From an uncultured Corynebacterium sp. (lineage in GTDB: Bacteria > Actinomycetota > Actinomycetes > Mycobacteriales > Mycobacteriaceae), in contig CALTYZ010000016.1 in assembly GCA_943913645.1 (NCBI GenBank), positions 1 through 55,402 of the forward strand: a DNA stretch of 55,402 bases. Reading direction: 5' to 3'. A program made the translations under genes and the position numbers. How positions within the stretch are numbered: the first letter of the stretch is position 1; each line of letters begins with the position of its first letter. Below, one piece after another: positions 7,940-15,541 of the stretch. The notes under the pieces were generated by a model. That model made no database searches. It had not been told where the DNA came from and was given only the letters and a program-made list of their open reading frames with translations.

Positions 7940-8134
7940 CGGCAAAGACCACACACCTCCTGCTGCGATCTGCGTAGTTCTACCCGCGTAGCAGCGTGAA
8001 GACGGGGCTTGCGGGTGTGCTGCAAAGCGGGTGATTTCCCCCGTGACGCACAACTCTAATCCATCTACGTTGTGTCACAGAGCACTATTGAACAGCTCTA
8101 CCTGTCCGCGAACGCAGCGCTCCAAGGAGATCAC
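7940..8134. promoter_or_regulatory. Divergent control region of the hydroxylase genes
   Basis: This 195-bp spacer separates the LuxR-type regulator from the flavin reductase gene. It contains two direct copies of GCGGGTG (8011-8017 and 8027-8033, 16 bp apart) and the small inverted repeat CGTAG-TT-CTAC (7973-7983). These are candidate activator half-sites. I see no clear -35/-10 pair. The assignment rests on position and repeat content only. Confidence 0.35.
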
Positions 8135-8704
8135 ATGAATCAGCCGACTACTGCAGGGCAAGTCGACCAGCGGGCACTTCGAAACGCCTTTGGCCGCTTC
8201 ACCACAGGCGTGACCGTAGTGACCTGCCGCACACCCGACGGTGCCGCGCACGGCGCGACCGTGAACGCCTTCACAGCCGTCTCGCTGGATCCGCCGCTAG
8301 CCCAAGTCACACTCATCCGCGGCAACAAAGCCAGCCAGTACCTGGAAAAGCAACCGTTCGCCATCAACATCCTCGCCGAGGACCAATTAGAACTGTGCCT
8401 CAACTTCGCGGGCAAACCCATGAACGTACAGCCGCAGTGGCGCTCCGAAGACGGCATCCCGGTACTGGAGGGCAACGCCGCCACCATCGAATGCCAGCCG
8501 TGGCGCACCTACGACGGCGGCGACCACGTCATCGTCCTCGGCGAAGTGGTCAACGTTGAGGTGACCGAACGAGCGCCGCTGCTGTTTTACGCCGGCAAAT
8601 TTCGCTCCGTGGGCAGCTACATGGACGGTACTCCGTGGGACTGCTCAGGCGACGGCCTGACCGCCAGCTGGTTCGGGTACAACACCTCGTTCCCGGCCCT
8701 ATAA
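8135..8704 (+). CDS. Flavin reductase, small component of two-component monooxygenase
   Basis: 189 residues from ATG 8135, chosen because AAGGAG lies 5 bases upstream. A longer frame from 8072 has no such signal. The protein is a flavin-reductase-like split-barrel enzyme: FGRFTTGVTVVTC, then GATVNAFTAVSLDPPLAQVTL, then NKASQYL and FAINILAEDQ. It should reduce FAD or FMN with NADH and hand the reduced flavin to the oxygenase encoded 57 bp downstream. It belongs to the HpaC/PheA2 group. Residues near the C-terminus (GDHVIVLGEV, LLFYAGKFRSVG) are typical of the family. The pair is divergent from a LuxR/LAL regulator. Confidence 0.88.
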   Translation: MNQPTTAGQVDQRALRNAFGRFTTGVTVVTCRTPDGAAHGATVNAFTAVSLDPPLAQVTLIRGNKASQYLEKQPFAINILAEDQLELCLNFAGKPMNVQPQWRSEDGIPVLEGNAATIECQPWRTYDGGDHVIVLGEVVNVEVTERAPLLFYAGKFRSVGSYMDGTPWDCSGDGLTASWFGYNTSFPAL

Positions 8705-8761
8705 CACCACGTGCAACATCACTCGCAGCACCAACGCACATAAAACGAAAGGACGATTGCC

Positions 8762-10381
8762 TTGGCAGACAACAACCTGCGCGACAACGACATTCAACCA
8801 GCTCCGGGAGAAGCGTCGACAATGTCCCAGCGCACTCAGCAAAACAACCCGAAACTTCCCATGACCGGGGATGAATACATCGAGTCTTTGCGCGACGGAC
8901 GTGAGGTATACATTCACGGCGAGCGGGTCGAAGACGTGACCACACACCCAGCGTTTCGCAACTCGGTACGCATGGCTGCACGCCTCTACGACGGCTTCCA
9001 CACCCCAGAAACAGCCGACAAGCTACTGGTAGACACTGATACCGGCAGCGGTGGAAAGACCCACCCGTTTTTCAAGGTGCCGCGCTGCATCGATGACCTG
9101 CGCGCATCACGCACCGCCATTGAGACCTGGGCGCGCATGTCCTATGGCTGGCTCGGGCGCTCACCCGACTACAAGGCCTCCTTCTTGGGCACCCTCGGGG
9201 CGATGCCAGACTTTTACAACCCGTACCAAGAAAACGCAATGCGCTGGTACAAAGAATCCCAAGAAAAAGTCTTGTACTGGAACCACGCCATCATCAACCC
9301 ACCAGTCGATCGCCATCTGCCACCAGACGAGGTCAAAGATGTGTTCATGAAGGTGGAAAAAGAGACCGACAGCGGCGTCATCGTCTCCGGCGCCAAGGTA
9401 GTCGCCACCGGCTCAGCAATCACGAACTACAACTTCATCTCCCACTACGGGCTTCCGATCAAGCGGCCCGAGTTCGCAATCATCTGCACCGTGCCAATGG
9501 ACGCGCCGGGCGTGAAGCTGATTTCGCGGCCGTCCTACGCGCAAAACGCCGCGATCACCGGCACCCCGTTCGACTACCCACTGTCATCGCGGCTGGATGA
9601 AAACGACGCCGTGTTCGTCTTTGACAAGGTACTTGTGCCGTGGGAGAACATTTTCGCCTACGGCGACCCGGACCAGATTAACGGGTTCATGCCGAAAACC
9701 GGCTTTATCAACCGCTTCACGTTCCAAGGCTGCGTGCGCCTCGCCGTCAAACTGGACTTTATTGCCGGGTTGCTGCTTAAAGCACTCGAAATCGCTGGCA
9801 CCTCCGATTTCCGTGGTGTTCAGGCCCGCGCCGGCGAGGTGATCGGCTGGCGCAACCTGTTCTGGGCACTGACCGATGCGATGGTGCTCAACCCGGATCA
9901 AGGCCCGGACGACACCGTGCTACCCAACCTGGAATACGGCATGGCATATCGCATGTTCATGGCGTCGGGATACCCGCGAATCAAAGAAATCATCGAGCAG
10001 GATGTGGCCTCCGGTCTGATCTACCTGCCCAGCGGCGCCCTCGATTTCAAAAACGCCGAGATCCGCCCATACCTGGACAAATACGTGCGTGGTTCACACG
10101 GGGTCACCGCAGTAGATCGCGTCAAGCTGATGAAGCTGCTGTGGGATTCAATCGGCACCGAGTTCGGTGGCCGCCACGAGCTGTACGAGCGCAACTACTC
10201 CGGCAATCACGAGAACGTCCGCATCGAAATGCTGATGAACGCCATGCATAACGGGGTCAAAGACCAGATGTACGGAATGGTCGAAGACTGCATGGCCGAA
10301 TATGACCTCGACGGTTGGACGGAGAAGGCGTCTGATCTCATCCAGGTCGATGACGTCAACGTCTTTTTGCACCGGAAATAA
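8762..10381 (+). CDS. Flavin-dependent aromatic hydroxylase, oxygenase component (HpaB/PheA1 family)
   Basis: 539 residues from TTG 8762, preceded by AAAGGA at 8-base spacing. An ATG at residue 21 is the alternative. The protein has the 4-hydroxyphenylacetate 3-monooxygenase fold: N-terminal domain (TGDEYIESLRDGREVYIHGE, VTTHPAFRNS), acyl-CoA-dehydrogenase-like middle (KVVATGSAITNYNFISHYG, VFVFDKVLVPWENIFAYGD) and helical C-terminus (GGRHELYERNYSGNHENVR). It would use FADH2 from the partner reductase and O2 to ortho-hydroxylate a phenol. The nearest functional group I recall is the two-component phenol hydroxylase PheA1 of rhodococci. With the ben/cat genes next door, phenol to catechol is the best guess. 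4-Hydroxyphenylacetate is less likely because no homoprotocatechuate genes are present. Confidence 0.85.
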   Translation: MADNNLRDNDIQPAPGEASTMSQRTQQNNPKLPMTGDEYIESLRDGREVYIHGERVEDVTTHPAFRNSVRMAARLYDGFHTPETADKLLVDTDTGSGGKTHPFFKVPRCIDDLRASRTAIETWARMSYGWLGRSPDYKASFLGTLGAMPDFYNPYQENAMRWYKESQEKVLYWNHAIINPPVDRHLPPDEVKDVFMKVEKETDSGVIVSGAKVVATGSAITNYNFISHYGLPIKRPEFAIICTVPMDAPGVKLISRPSYAQNAAITGTPFDYPLSSRLDENDAVFVFDKVLVPWENIFAYGDPDQINGFMPKTGFINRFTFQGCVRLAVKLDFIAGLLLKALEIAGTSDFRGVQARAGEVIGWRNLFWALTDAMVLNPDQGPDDTVLPNLEYGMAYRMFMASGYPRIKEIIEQDVASGLIYLPSGALDFKNAEIRPYLDKYVRGSHGVTAVDRVKLMKLLWDSIGTEFGGRHELYERNYSGNHENVRIEMLMNAMHNGVKDQMYGMVEDCMAEYDLDGWTEKASDLIQVDDVNVFLHRK

Positions 10382-10390
10382 ACCGCACAC

Positions 10391-10449
10391 AGCGAAAACC
10401 TCGCCCCAGAGACCAAGGCGCTCGGGGCGAGGTTGCTGTCGTTTTCGCT
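10391..10449. terminator. Strong bidirectional hairpin terminator
   Basis: AACCTCGCCCC (10397-10407) pairs perfectly with GGGGCGAGGTT (10424-10434). The outer AGCGAAAAC (from 10391) mirrors GTTTTCGCT at 10441-10449, giving A- and T-rich flanks on both sides. It lies between the convergent hydroxylase and benE genes and can serve both. Confidence 0.8.
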
Positions 10450-10462
10450 ACTTAACCCCTAG

Positions 10463-11719
10463 TTAGCCCTGTTTTGACGGGCGAGCATCCATCAGCAACG
10501 CGATCGCGCATCCGGTGATCAATCCCCAAAATGGGGAGGAAATGCCGAGGAGTTTGAACTCCGAGACCGTGACTAACAAGCACACCAAAGCCCCGAACGG
10601 GTATGGGCCCGAAAAACCAGCAAGAAATGCGTTTTTCAAGGAATTCAACATGGCAATTCCGGCAAGGGTAGTGATAAATGATGCCGGCATTGCCAACATG
10701 AAGCCGACAAACGCTGGTGAGGCGAGCCCGACGGCGATCGCCCCAACGGCAGTCACCATTGCTGCGGCGTAGTGGCGAGCACGGTTCGGGTCCGAGGTGA
10801 TCAGCGCGTTCGTTGGCCCAGCCAAGCAGGTGGTCACATTGCCAATGAATGCCATCGGTAGTGATACCAAGCCAGCAGCAGCTGAAGCCAGGTTCACACC
10901 TGGCTTATGTCCGGCTGCTGAAAGTACAGCCACGCCTTGCCCATTTTGCACAACGACGACCGTGATAGCGAGGGGTAAAACAAGCTCGACCATCGCTGCC
11001 CAACTGAACTGCGGCATGGTGAGCTCTGGGTGGGCAAAAATCCCGTTATCAAGAATTCCTGCAGAGACTCGATCAAGGACGAACGCGAGCGCCGTGCCGA
11101 AAACAGCAGCGACTGCAACTGCTGGCGCAAACCGTGCAATGCGCTGCACGGCGGGCAGGTTGATGGAAAGGCCGACAAAGACGACGATCATCGGAATAGC
11201 AATCGCCGGATCAGCAATGGTCATTTCGATCAGGCCGAGCCCAAAGTGGAGGAAGATGCCAGCGACCATTGCTTGCACGATGGTCGGTGGCAACACTGCC
11301 ATGAATCGGCCGATAAGCCCGGTCCAACCGAGCAGGAAAACGAGGATTGCGGTCGCGATATAGGCCCCAATGACCTCCGAAAAAGCCAAATGCGTCAGTG
11401 CGTCGCCAACAAGCACAGTGCCCGGGATCGTCCAGAAAAACGCGTAGGGAGTTCTATAAAGCCAGGTCAGAAACAGTGTCAGGAGACCGTTGCCAAGGAA
11501 AGCGCCAAGAATCCACGACGAGGTTTCTTCGGGCGAGAGATTGCCAGCTGTCGCGGCCGCAAGAATCACCGCGATTGGCCCAGATGCGGAGAAAATCAGT
11601 GCGACAAGACCGTTGCCGATTTCGAGAGGGCCAAGATCACGCCGAATCTCACTGAGGCTGGGGCGGGGAAGCGTCGGCCGCTCAATTGCGCCGAAGACCG
11701 ACATGCCGGGGACAGACAT
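10463..11719 (-). CDS. benE: Benzoate membrane transporter BenE
   Basis: A 418-residue integral membrane protein of the BenE family (benzoate:H+ symport, cytoplasmic membrane). About 12 hydrophobic helices are visible. The motifs TPYAFFWTIPGTVLVGDAL, QAMVAGIFLHFG and NVTTCLAGPTNALI are characteristic of the family. The start is ATG 11719, with a second in-frame ATG at 11704. A purine-rich AAAGGAAAGG lies rather far upstream. It is the last gene of a minus-strand set pcaR-pcaF-benE, 29 bp after pcaF, so uptake would be co-regulated with the thiolase. In C. glutamicum benE instead sits beside benABCD, so this placement differs. Confidence 0.9.
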   Translation of the reverse strand: MSVPGMSVFGAIERPTLPRPSLSEIRRDLGPLEIGNGLVALIFSASGPIAVILAAATAGNLSPEETSSWILGAFLGNGLLTLFLTWLYRTPYAFFWTIPGTVLVGDALTHLAFSEVIGAYIATAILVFLLGWTGLIGRFMAVLPPTIVQAMVAGIFLHFGLGLIEMTIADPAIAIPMIVVFVGLSINLPAVQRIARFAPAVAVAAVFGTALAFVLDRVSAGILDNGIFAHPELTMPQFSWAAMVELVLPLAITVVVVQNGQGVAVLSAAGHKPGVNLASAAAGLVSLPMAFIGNVTTCLAGPTNALITSDPNRARHYAAAMVTAVGAIAVGLASPAFVGFMLAMPASFITTLAGIAMLNSLKNAFLAGFSGPYPFGALVCLLVTVSEFKLLGISSPFWGLITGCAIALLMDARPSKQG

Positions 11720-11748
11720 GCGAGCAGTACCGTGCCTTTCCTTTTGCT

Positions 11749-12960
11749 TTAGACTTTCTCAATGACTGCGGCAAGGCCCTGGCCACCACCGATGCACATG
11801 GTGACAAGGGCTCGGTTGGCGTCTGTTCGTTGCATGCGATGCGCGGCGGTGACCAGCATGCGAGCACCCGTGGCGCCGACAGGATGGCCCAGTGAGATAC
11901 CTGAACCCACAGGGTTGAGGCGCGGGTCGTCTTCGGAGATGCCCCAAGCGTCCAGGACGGCGAGTGCCTGTGCGGCGAAAGCCTCATTGAGCTCGATGAG
12001 ATCAATGTCTGCAAAAGTCAGACCTAAGCGGTCAAAGACTTTCTGCGTGGCAGCGACCGGGCCAATGCCCATGGTCTCGGGTGCAACGCCAGCAACAGCC
12101 CAGCCACGCAGCACCACCATGGGGGTCAGTCCCAGCTCCTTGGCCTTTTCGCGGGTGGTGACGATCATCGCTGCGGCGCCGTCGTTTTGGCCGGAGGCGT
12201 TGCCGGCAGTAACGGTGGCTGCAGGAAGCGATTTGCCCATGACTGGGCGCAACTTGGCCAGGGACTCTTCAGTGGTGCCGGGGCGAATGTGCTCGTCTTT
12301 ATCCACCACAACCGGATCACCCTTACGTTGGGGCACTTCCACGGCAACGATCTCTGCTGCAAATTCACCCGATTGTTGGGCGGCCGCGGCACGTCGATGT
12401 GATTCGGCAGCGACTTTATCTTGACGCTCACGCGAGATCGTGTATTCTTCGCGCAGGTTTTCTGCGGTTTCAATCATGCCGCCGGGAATCGGGTGGTGCT
12501 TACCGCCGGCCTTTTCACGTCCTTCCTGCAGGCGATCTGTCAGTTCCATTGAGCCGCCTTTGGCTCCCCACCGGATCTTTCCGTCCACGGTGTACTCAGT
12601 GTTGGACATGGACTCGGCACCGCCGGCCACAATGAGCTCCGCCGCGCCAGCTGCAATGTGGGCAGCCGCGGTGGTCACCGCCTGCAGGCCTGAGCCGCAG
12701 CGGCGATCAAGCTGCATGCCTGGTACTTCAACGCCGAGTTCCGCATCGAGTGCAACAACGCGTCCAAGTGCGGGGGCGGCGCCGTTAGGTGAGGCCTGGC
12801 CAAAGATGATGTCGTCGATGTCAGCTCCAGTGATGCCGGCTTCTTCGATCACCGCCTTGACCACGGTTGCAGCTAGATCCTGTACCGGAACACCGACAAA
12901 TGCCCCGCCATAGCGGCCCACAGCGGTGCGCTTCGGGTTACAAATCACAATGTCAGACAT
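11749..12960 (-). CDS. pcaF: Beta-ketoadipyl-CoA thiolase
   Basis: A 403-residue thiolase of normal length that cleaves 3-oxoadipyl-CoA with CoA to succinyl-CoA and acetyl-CoA, the last step of the beta-ketoadipate pathway. Catalytic residues are visible: nucleophile C88 in LDRRCGSGLQA, H359 in GHPVGATGAR and C389 in MCIGGGQG. NEAFAAQALAV is the family's acidic motif. Sequence alone cannot fully separate it from acetyl-CoA acetyltransferases. Its position 10 bp after the IclR regulator and near pcaIJ makes PcaF the natural assignment. It has no overlap with benE downstream. Confidence 0.9.
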   Translation of the reverse strand: MSDIVICNPKRTAVGRYGGAFVGVPVQDLAATVVKAVIEEAGITGADIDDIIFGQASPNGAAPALGRVVALDAELGVEVPGMQLDRRCGSGLQAVTTAAAHIAAGAAELIVAGGAESMSNTEYTVDGKIRWGAKGGSMELTDRLQEGREKAGGKHHPIPGGMIETAENLREEYTISRERQDKVAAESHRRAAAAQQSGEFAAEIVAVEVPQRKGDPVVVDKDEHIRPGTTEESLAKLRPVMGKSLPAATVTAGNASGQNDGAAAMIVTTREKAKELGLTPMVVLRGWAVAGVAPETMGIGPVAATQKVFDRLGLTFADIDLIELNEAFAAQALAVLDAWGISEDDPRLNPVGSGISLGHPVGATGARMLVTAAHRMQRTDANRALVTMCIGGGQGLAAVIEKV

Positions 12961-12970
12961 GTCAAAAACC

Positions 12971-13744
12971 TCATTTCTTTGTCGTTTTCACGTCAGTGGT
13001 GATAGCACGCGCCGTTTCTTTTAGCGGCGGTAGCAGCGTGTCCGTCACCTGCTCTAGGGGATACGCTGCTGCGTGTGCTGACACATTCACCGCGGCGATC
13101 ACCTCGTCCCGGGCGTTGAAAATTGGGCACGCTACCGAACGAAGCCCCATCTCCAGCTCTTCGTCCACAATGCAATAGCCTTCCTCGGCGGCTTTCTGGA
13201 TTGCAGCGCGCAGTGTTGGCTTGCTGGTGATGGTGCGCGCTGTGAGGGGGGTGAGGGTGACGGCATCCAAATATGCATCGAGGCGTTGCGTACCCATCCC
13301 AGCAAGCAGGATGCGCCCCATTGATGTGGCGTGTGCGGGAAAGCGTGTGCCAATGGTGATGTTCACACTCATGATTCGGTCTGCTGCGGCGCGCGCAACG
13401 TAGACCACATCGGTGCCGTCAAGCACGGACGCCGAGCATGATTCGTTCAAACGACGTGACAGCGTTTCCAGGTGTGGTTGGGCGATTGCTGGAAGTTCCA
13501 GGCTGGAGAGGTACGAATAGCCCAGCTCCAGGGTCTTGGGGGTGAGCCAAAACAGCGTGCCGTCTGTGCGTGCAAAGCCTTCGGCAACCAGGGTGTGCAA
13601 AAAACGGCGGGTGGTCGCGCGGTGTAGCCCGGTCACCTCGGCGACCTGGGCCAGTGTTTGGCGTGGGCGAGTGGCGTCGAACGCTTGAATAACTGCGAGT
13701 CCGCGGCTGAGGCTTTGGACGAGTTGTACGTCACTCTCTGTCAT
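12971..13744 (-). CDS. pcaR: IclR-family regulator PcaR
   Basis: 257 residues with an N-terminal winged helix-turn-helix (TLAQVAEVTGLHRATTRRFLHTL, residues about 30-52) and a C-terminal IclR effector domain (ATSMGRILLAG, EEGYCIVDEELEMGLRSVACPI). It should sense beta-ketoadipate or a related pathway acid. It is divergent from pcaIJ across only 74 bp and heads the pcaF-benE operon. A 15-bp palindrome lies in that spacer. It overlaps the -35 of its own promoter and adjoins the -35 of pcaI, consistent with autorepression plus control of pcaIJ. The predicted mRNA starts at or near the ATG. Confidence 0.88.
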   Translation of the reverse strand: MTESDVQLVQSLSRGLAVIQAFDATRPRQTLAQVAEVTGLHRATTRRFLHTLVAEGFARTDGTLFWLTPKTLELGYSYLSSLELPAIAQPHLETLSRRLNESCSASVLDGTDVVYVARAAADRIMSVNITIGTRFPAHATSMGRILLAGMGTQRLDAYLDAVTLTPLTARTITSKPTLRAAIQKAAEEGYCIVDEELEMGLRSVACPIFNARDEVIAAVNVSAHAAAYPLEQVTDTLLPPLKETARAITTDVKTTKK

Positions 13745-13751
13745 GGGTTTG

Positions 13752-13780
13752 AGCCTAGCGCATTACGTTCACAATGTGAA
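13752..13780 (-). promoter_or_regulatory. Putative pcaR promoter (leaderless)
   Basis: On the minus strand TTCACA (13780-13775) and TAGGCT (13757-13752) are separated by 17 bp. The -10 ends 7 bases before the pcaR ATG, so transcription should start at the start codon. The -35 lies inside the palindromic operator. Confidence 0.6.
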
Positions 13781-13781
13781 C
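13767..13781. promoter_or_regulatory. Palindromic operator, probably for PcaR
   Basis: GTTCACA-A-TGTGAAC is a perfect 7-bp inverted repeat with one central base. It sits in the 74-bp divergent spacer of pcaR and pcaI, overlapping the pcaR -35 and ending three bases before the pcaI -35. It is the only extended palindrome in the spacer, so it is the natural IclR-type site. Confidence 0.65.
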
Positions 13782-13783
13782 CC

Positions 13784-13812
13784 TTGTGCAATACGCGAAC
13801 GGGCGTTAGGAT
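13784..13812 (+). promoter_or_regulatory. Putative pcaIJ promoter (leaderless)
   Basis: TTGTGC (13784-13789) and TAGGAT (13807-13812) are 17 bp apart. The -10 ends 6 bases before ATG 13819, predicting a leaderless pcaI mRNA. No Shine-Dalgarno sequence precedes the ATG. Confidence 0.65.
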
Positions 13813-13818
13813 GGCCGC

Positions 13819-14562
13819 ATGATTAACAAGGTGGTTTCTTCAGCGGATGAAGCGGTCGCTGATATCGAAGATGGAGCCTCGATAGCAGTTGGTGGCTTTG
13901 GTTTGGTGGGCATTCCCGCCCGGCTTATTGACGCATTGCGTAGCCAGGGGGCCCGCGATCTCACGATCATTTCCAACAACTTGGGAACTGACGGCTTCGG
14001 CTTAGGTCTCCTTTTGGAAGACAAGCGCATTTCGCGCTCAATCGGCTCCTACCTGGGCACGAATAAGGAATACGCGCGCCAGTACTTAGAAGGCGAGCTC
14101 ACCGTTGAATTCACCCCACAGGGCACGTTAGCTGAGCGGATGCGTGCTGGCGGTGCGGGCATTCCGGCGTTTTATACCAAGGCCGGTGTGGGCACGCCAC
14201 TTGCTACGGGAGAAATTCCCACCCGCTACAACCCAGACGGCACCATTGCGGAGTACTCCACCCCGAAGGAACTACGTGAGTTCAACGGGGAGCAATACGT
14301 TTTAGAAACCGCGCTGACTCCAGACTTCGCCTTTGTCCACGCGTCGAAGGCGGACCGGTATGGCAACCTTGTTTTTTCGAAGACCGCACAAAACTTCAAC
14401 CCAGATGCCGCAGTCAGCGCCAAAATCACGATTGTGCAGGCGGAAGAAGTCGTTGATGAAATCCCGGCAGCACAGGTAACTCTCCCCGGCATCTACGTTG
14501 ACCGTGTTGTCAACGTCGGCCCGCAGGAGACTGGTATCGAATTTAGGACGGTGAGCGAGTAA
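13819..14562 (+). CDS. pcaI: 3-oxoadipate CoA-transferase subunit A
   Basis: 247 residues of the class I CoA-transferase alpha subunit. The glycine loop GGFGLVGIPARLI lies near the N-terminus, followed by NNLGTDGFGLGLLL and the conserved GTLAERMRAGGAGIPAFYT. The C-terminal part holds HASKADRYGNLVF. With PcaJ it transfers CoA from succinyl-CoA to beta-ketoadipate. The stop TAA shares one base with the pcaJ ATG (TAATG), giving translational coupling. The ATG lies directly after a -10 box, so the message is probably leaderless. A succinyl-CoA:acetoacetate transferase would look similar. The pca neighbourhood decides the call. Confidence 0.9.
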   Translation: MINKVVSSADEAVADIEDGASIAVGGFGLVGIPARLIDALRSQGARDLTIISNNLGTDGFGLGLLLEDKRISRSIGSYLGTNKEYARQYLEGELTVEFTPQGTLAERMRAGGAGIPAFYTKAGVGTPLATGEIPTRYNPDGTIAEYSTPKELREFNGEQYVLETALTPDFAFVHASKADRYGNLVFSKTAQNFNPDAAVSAKITIVQAEEVVDEIPAAQVTLPGIYVDRVVNVGPQETGIEFRTVSE

Positions 14563-15200
14563 TGGCTTGGACTCGGCAGGAAATGGCAGCGCGTGCTGCG
14601 AAGGAACTCGAAAACGGCCAATACGTCAACCTGGGTATTGGCATGCCCACGTTGATACCGGGGTACTTGCCCGAAGGCATTGAGGTGGTGCTGCACTCAG
14701 AAAACGGCATCCTCGGTGTTGGGCCCTACCCGAAAGATGACGCTGTCGACCCGGAACTGATCAACGCTGGCAAAGAGACGATCACCGTTGCCCCTGGTGG
14801 TTGCTTTTTCAGCTCCTCGGCGTCGTTCGGCATGATTCGCTCGCGCGCAATTGACGTCGCTGTGCTTGGTGCAATGGAAGTTTCGCAGTTTGGTGATCTT
14901 GCAAACTGGATGATCCCCGGAAAAATGGTCAAGGGGATGGGTGGTGCTATGGATCTCGTGCATGGCGCAAAGAAAGTGCTGCTGCTGATGGAGCACGTGA
15001 ATAAGCACGGCGAGTCCAAGGTCCTCACGGAGTGCCGTTTGCCCTTAACAGGCGCCAAGTGCGTTGATCGGATCATTACCAACCTTGGCGTGTTCGAGGT
15101 TGATCAGAAGAAGGGGCTGACACTGGTGGAGGTTGCCCCGGGCGAAACAGTTGAATCCGTCCGGGAAGCAACCGAGGCACCTTTTGCGGTAGCGGTCTAG
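14562..15200 (+). CDS. pcaJ: 3-oxoadipate CoA-transferase subunit B
   Basis: 212 residues, the beta subunit of the class I CoA-transferase. The catalytic glutamate is E47 in HSENGILG. The motif NLGIGMPTLIPGYLPEG precedes it and GGAMDLVHGAKKVLLLMEH follows, both typical of the family. It overlaps pcaI by one base and ends 19 bp before the convergent catC stop. Together with PcaI and PcaF it converts beta-ketoadipate into TCA-cycle intermediates in the cytoplasm. Confidence 0.92.
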   Translation: MAWTRQEMAARAAKELENGQYVNLGIGMPTLIPGYLPEGIEVVLHSENGILGVGPYPKDDAVDPELINAGKETITVAPGGCFFSSSASFGMIRSRAIDVAVLGAMEVSQFGDLANWMIPGKMVKGMGGAMDLVHGAKKVLLLMEHVNKHGESKVLTECRLPLTGAKCVDRIITNLGVFEVDQKKGLTLVEVAPGETVESVREATEAPFAVAV

Positions 15201-15223
15201 CTGCGCAGTGATGCAGCTGCTAG
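15198..15223. terminator. Hairpin between convergent pcaJ and catC
   Basis: AGCTGC and GCAGCT flank an 8-base loop just after the pcaJ stop, and CTAG sits at both outer ends. The structure overlaps both stop codons. No T-run follows, so termination efficiency is doubtful. Confidence 0.3.
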
Positions 15224-15513
15224 TACGCCACCGCGTCCGTCATATTGGGGTGATCCGCCAGTGGGGTGACCTTGATCTTCATATATGGATACATGGGAAA
15301 CCCTGACAGGACGCGGTGCAGCTCATCGTTATCTGCAACGTCGTAGATGGAGTAGTTGGCGTACTCGCCAACGACTCGCCAGATCCCCTTCATGGTTCCC
15401 TTGCGCTGCAAGTCCCCGGAATACTGCTTTTCTGCTGCCTGAAAGTCGGCGACTTGCTCAGGGGTGAGGGACTCCGGGAAAGTGACATCCATGCGGGCTA
15501 AAAACAACATCAT
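15220..15513 (-). CDS. catC: Muconolactone isomerase
   Basis: 97 residues from ATG 15513, preceded by AAAGGA. The second ATG at 15510 has better spacing. The upstream part of the longer open frame is the 3' end of benR in another frame and is not real. The sequence LFLARMDVTFPESLTPEQVADF, then GTMKGIWRVVGEYANYSIYDV and MKIKVTPLADHP is the full small decameric isomerase. It converts muconolactone to beta-ketoadipate enol-lactone, the substrate of PcaD. catC follows benR by 28 bp and is separated from catB, which lies across the ben operon on the other strand. This is an unusual split of the cat genes. Confidence 0.93.
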   Translation of the reverse strand: MMLFLARMDVTFPESLTPEQVADFQAAEKQYSGDLQRKGTMKGIWRVVGEYANYSIYDVADNDELHRVLSGFPMYPYMKIKVTPLADHPNMTDAVAY

Positions 15514-15541
15514 GATTCCTTTCAGTTGATCGGTTGAACAA

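Noticed and set aside
8072..8134. Upstream 21 codons of the flavin reductase frame
   Set aside because: The ATG at 8135 has a near-ideal AAGGAG, while the upstream GTG has none and the added residues are not family-like.
10797..11752. Plus-strand frames of 188 and 240 codons over benE
   Set aside because: They are antisense to a clear BenE transporter and have the biased composition of a shadow of hydrophobic codons.
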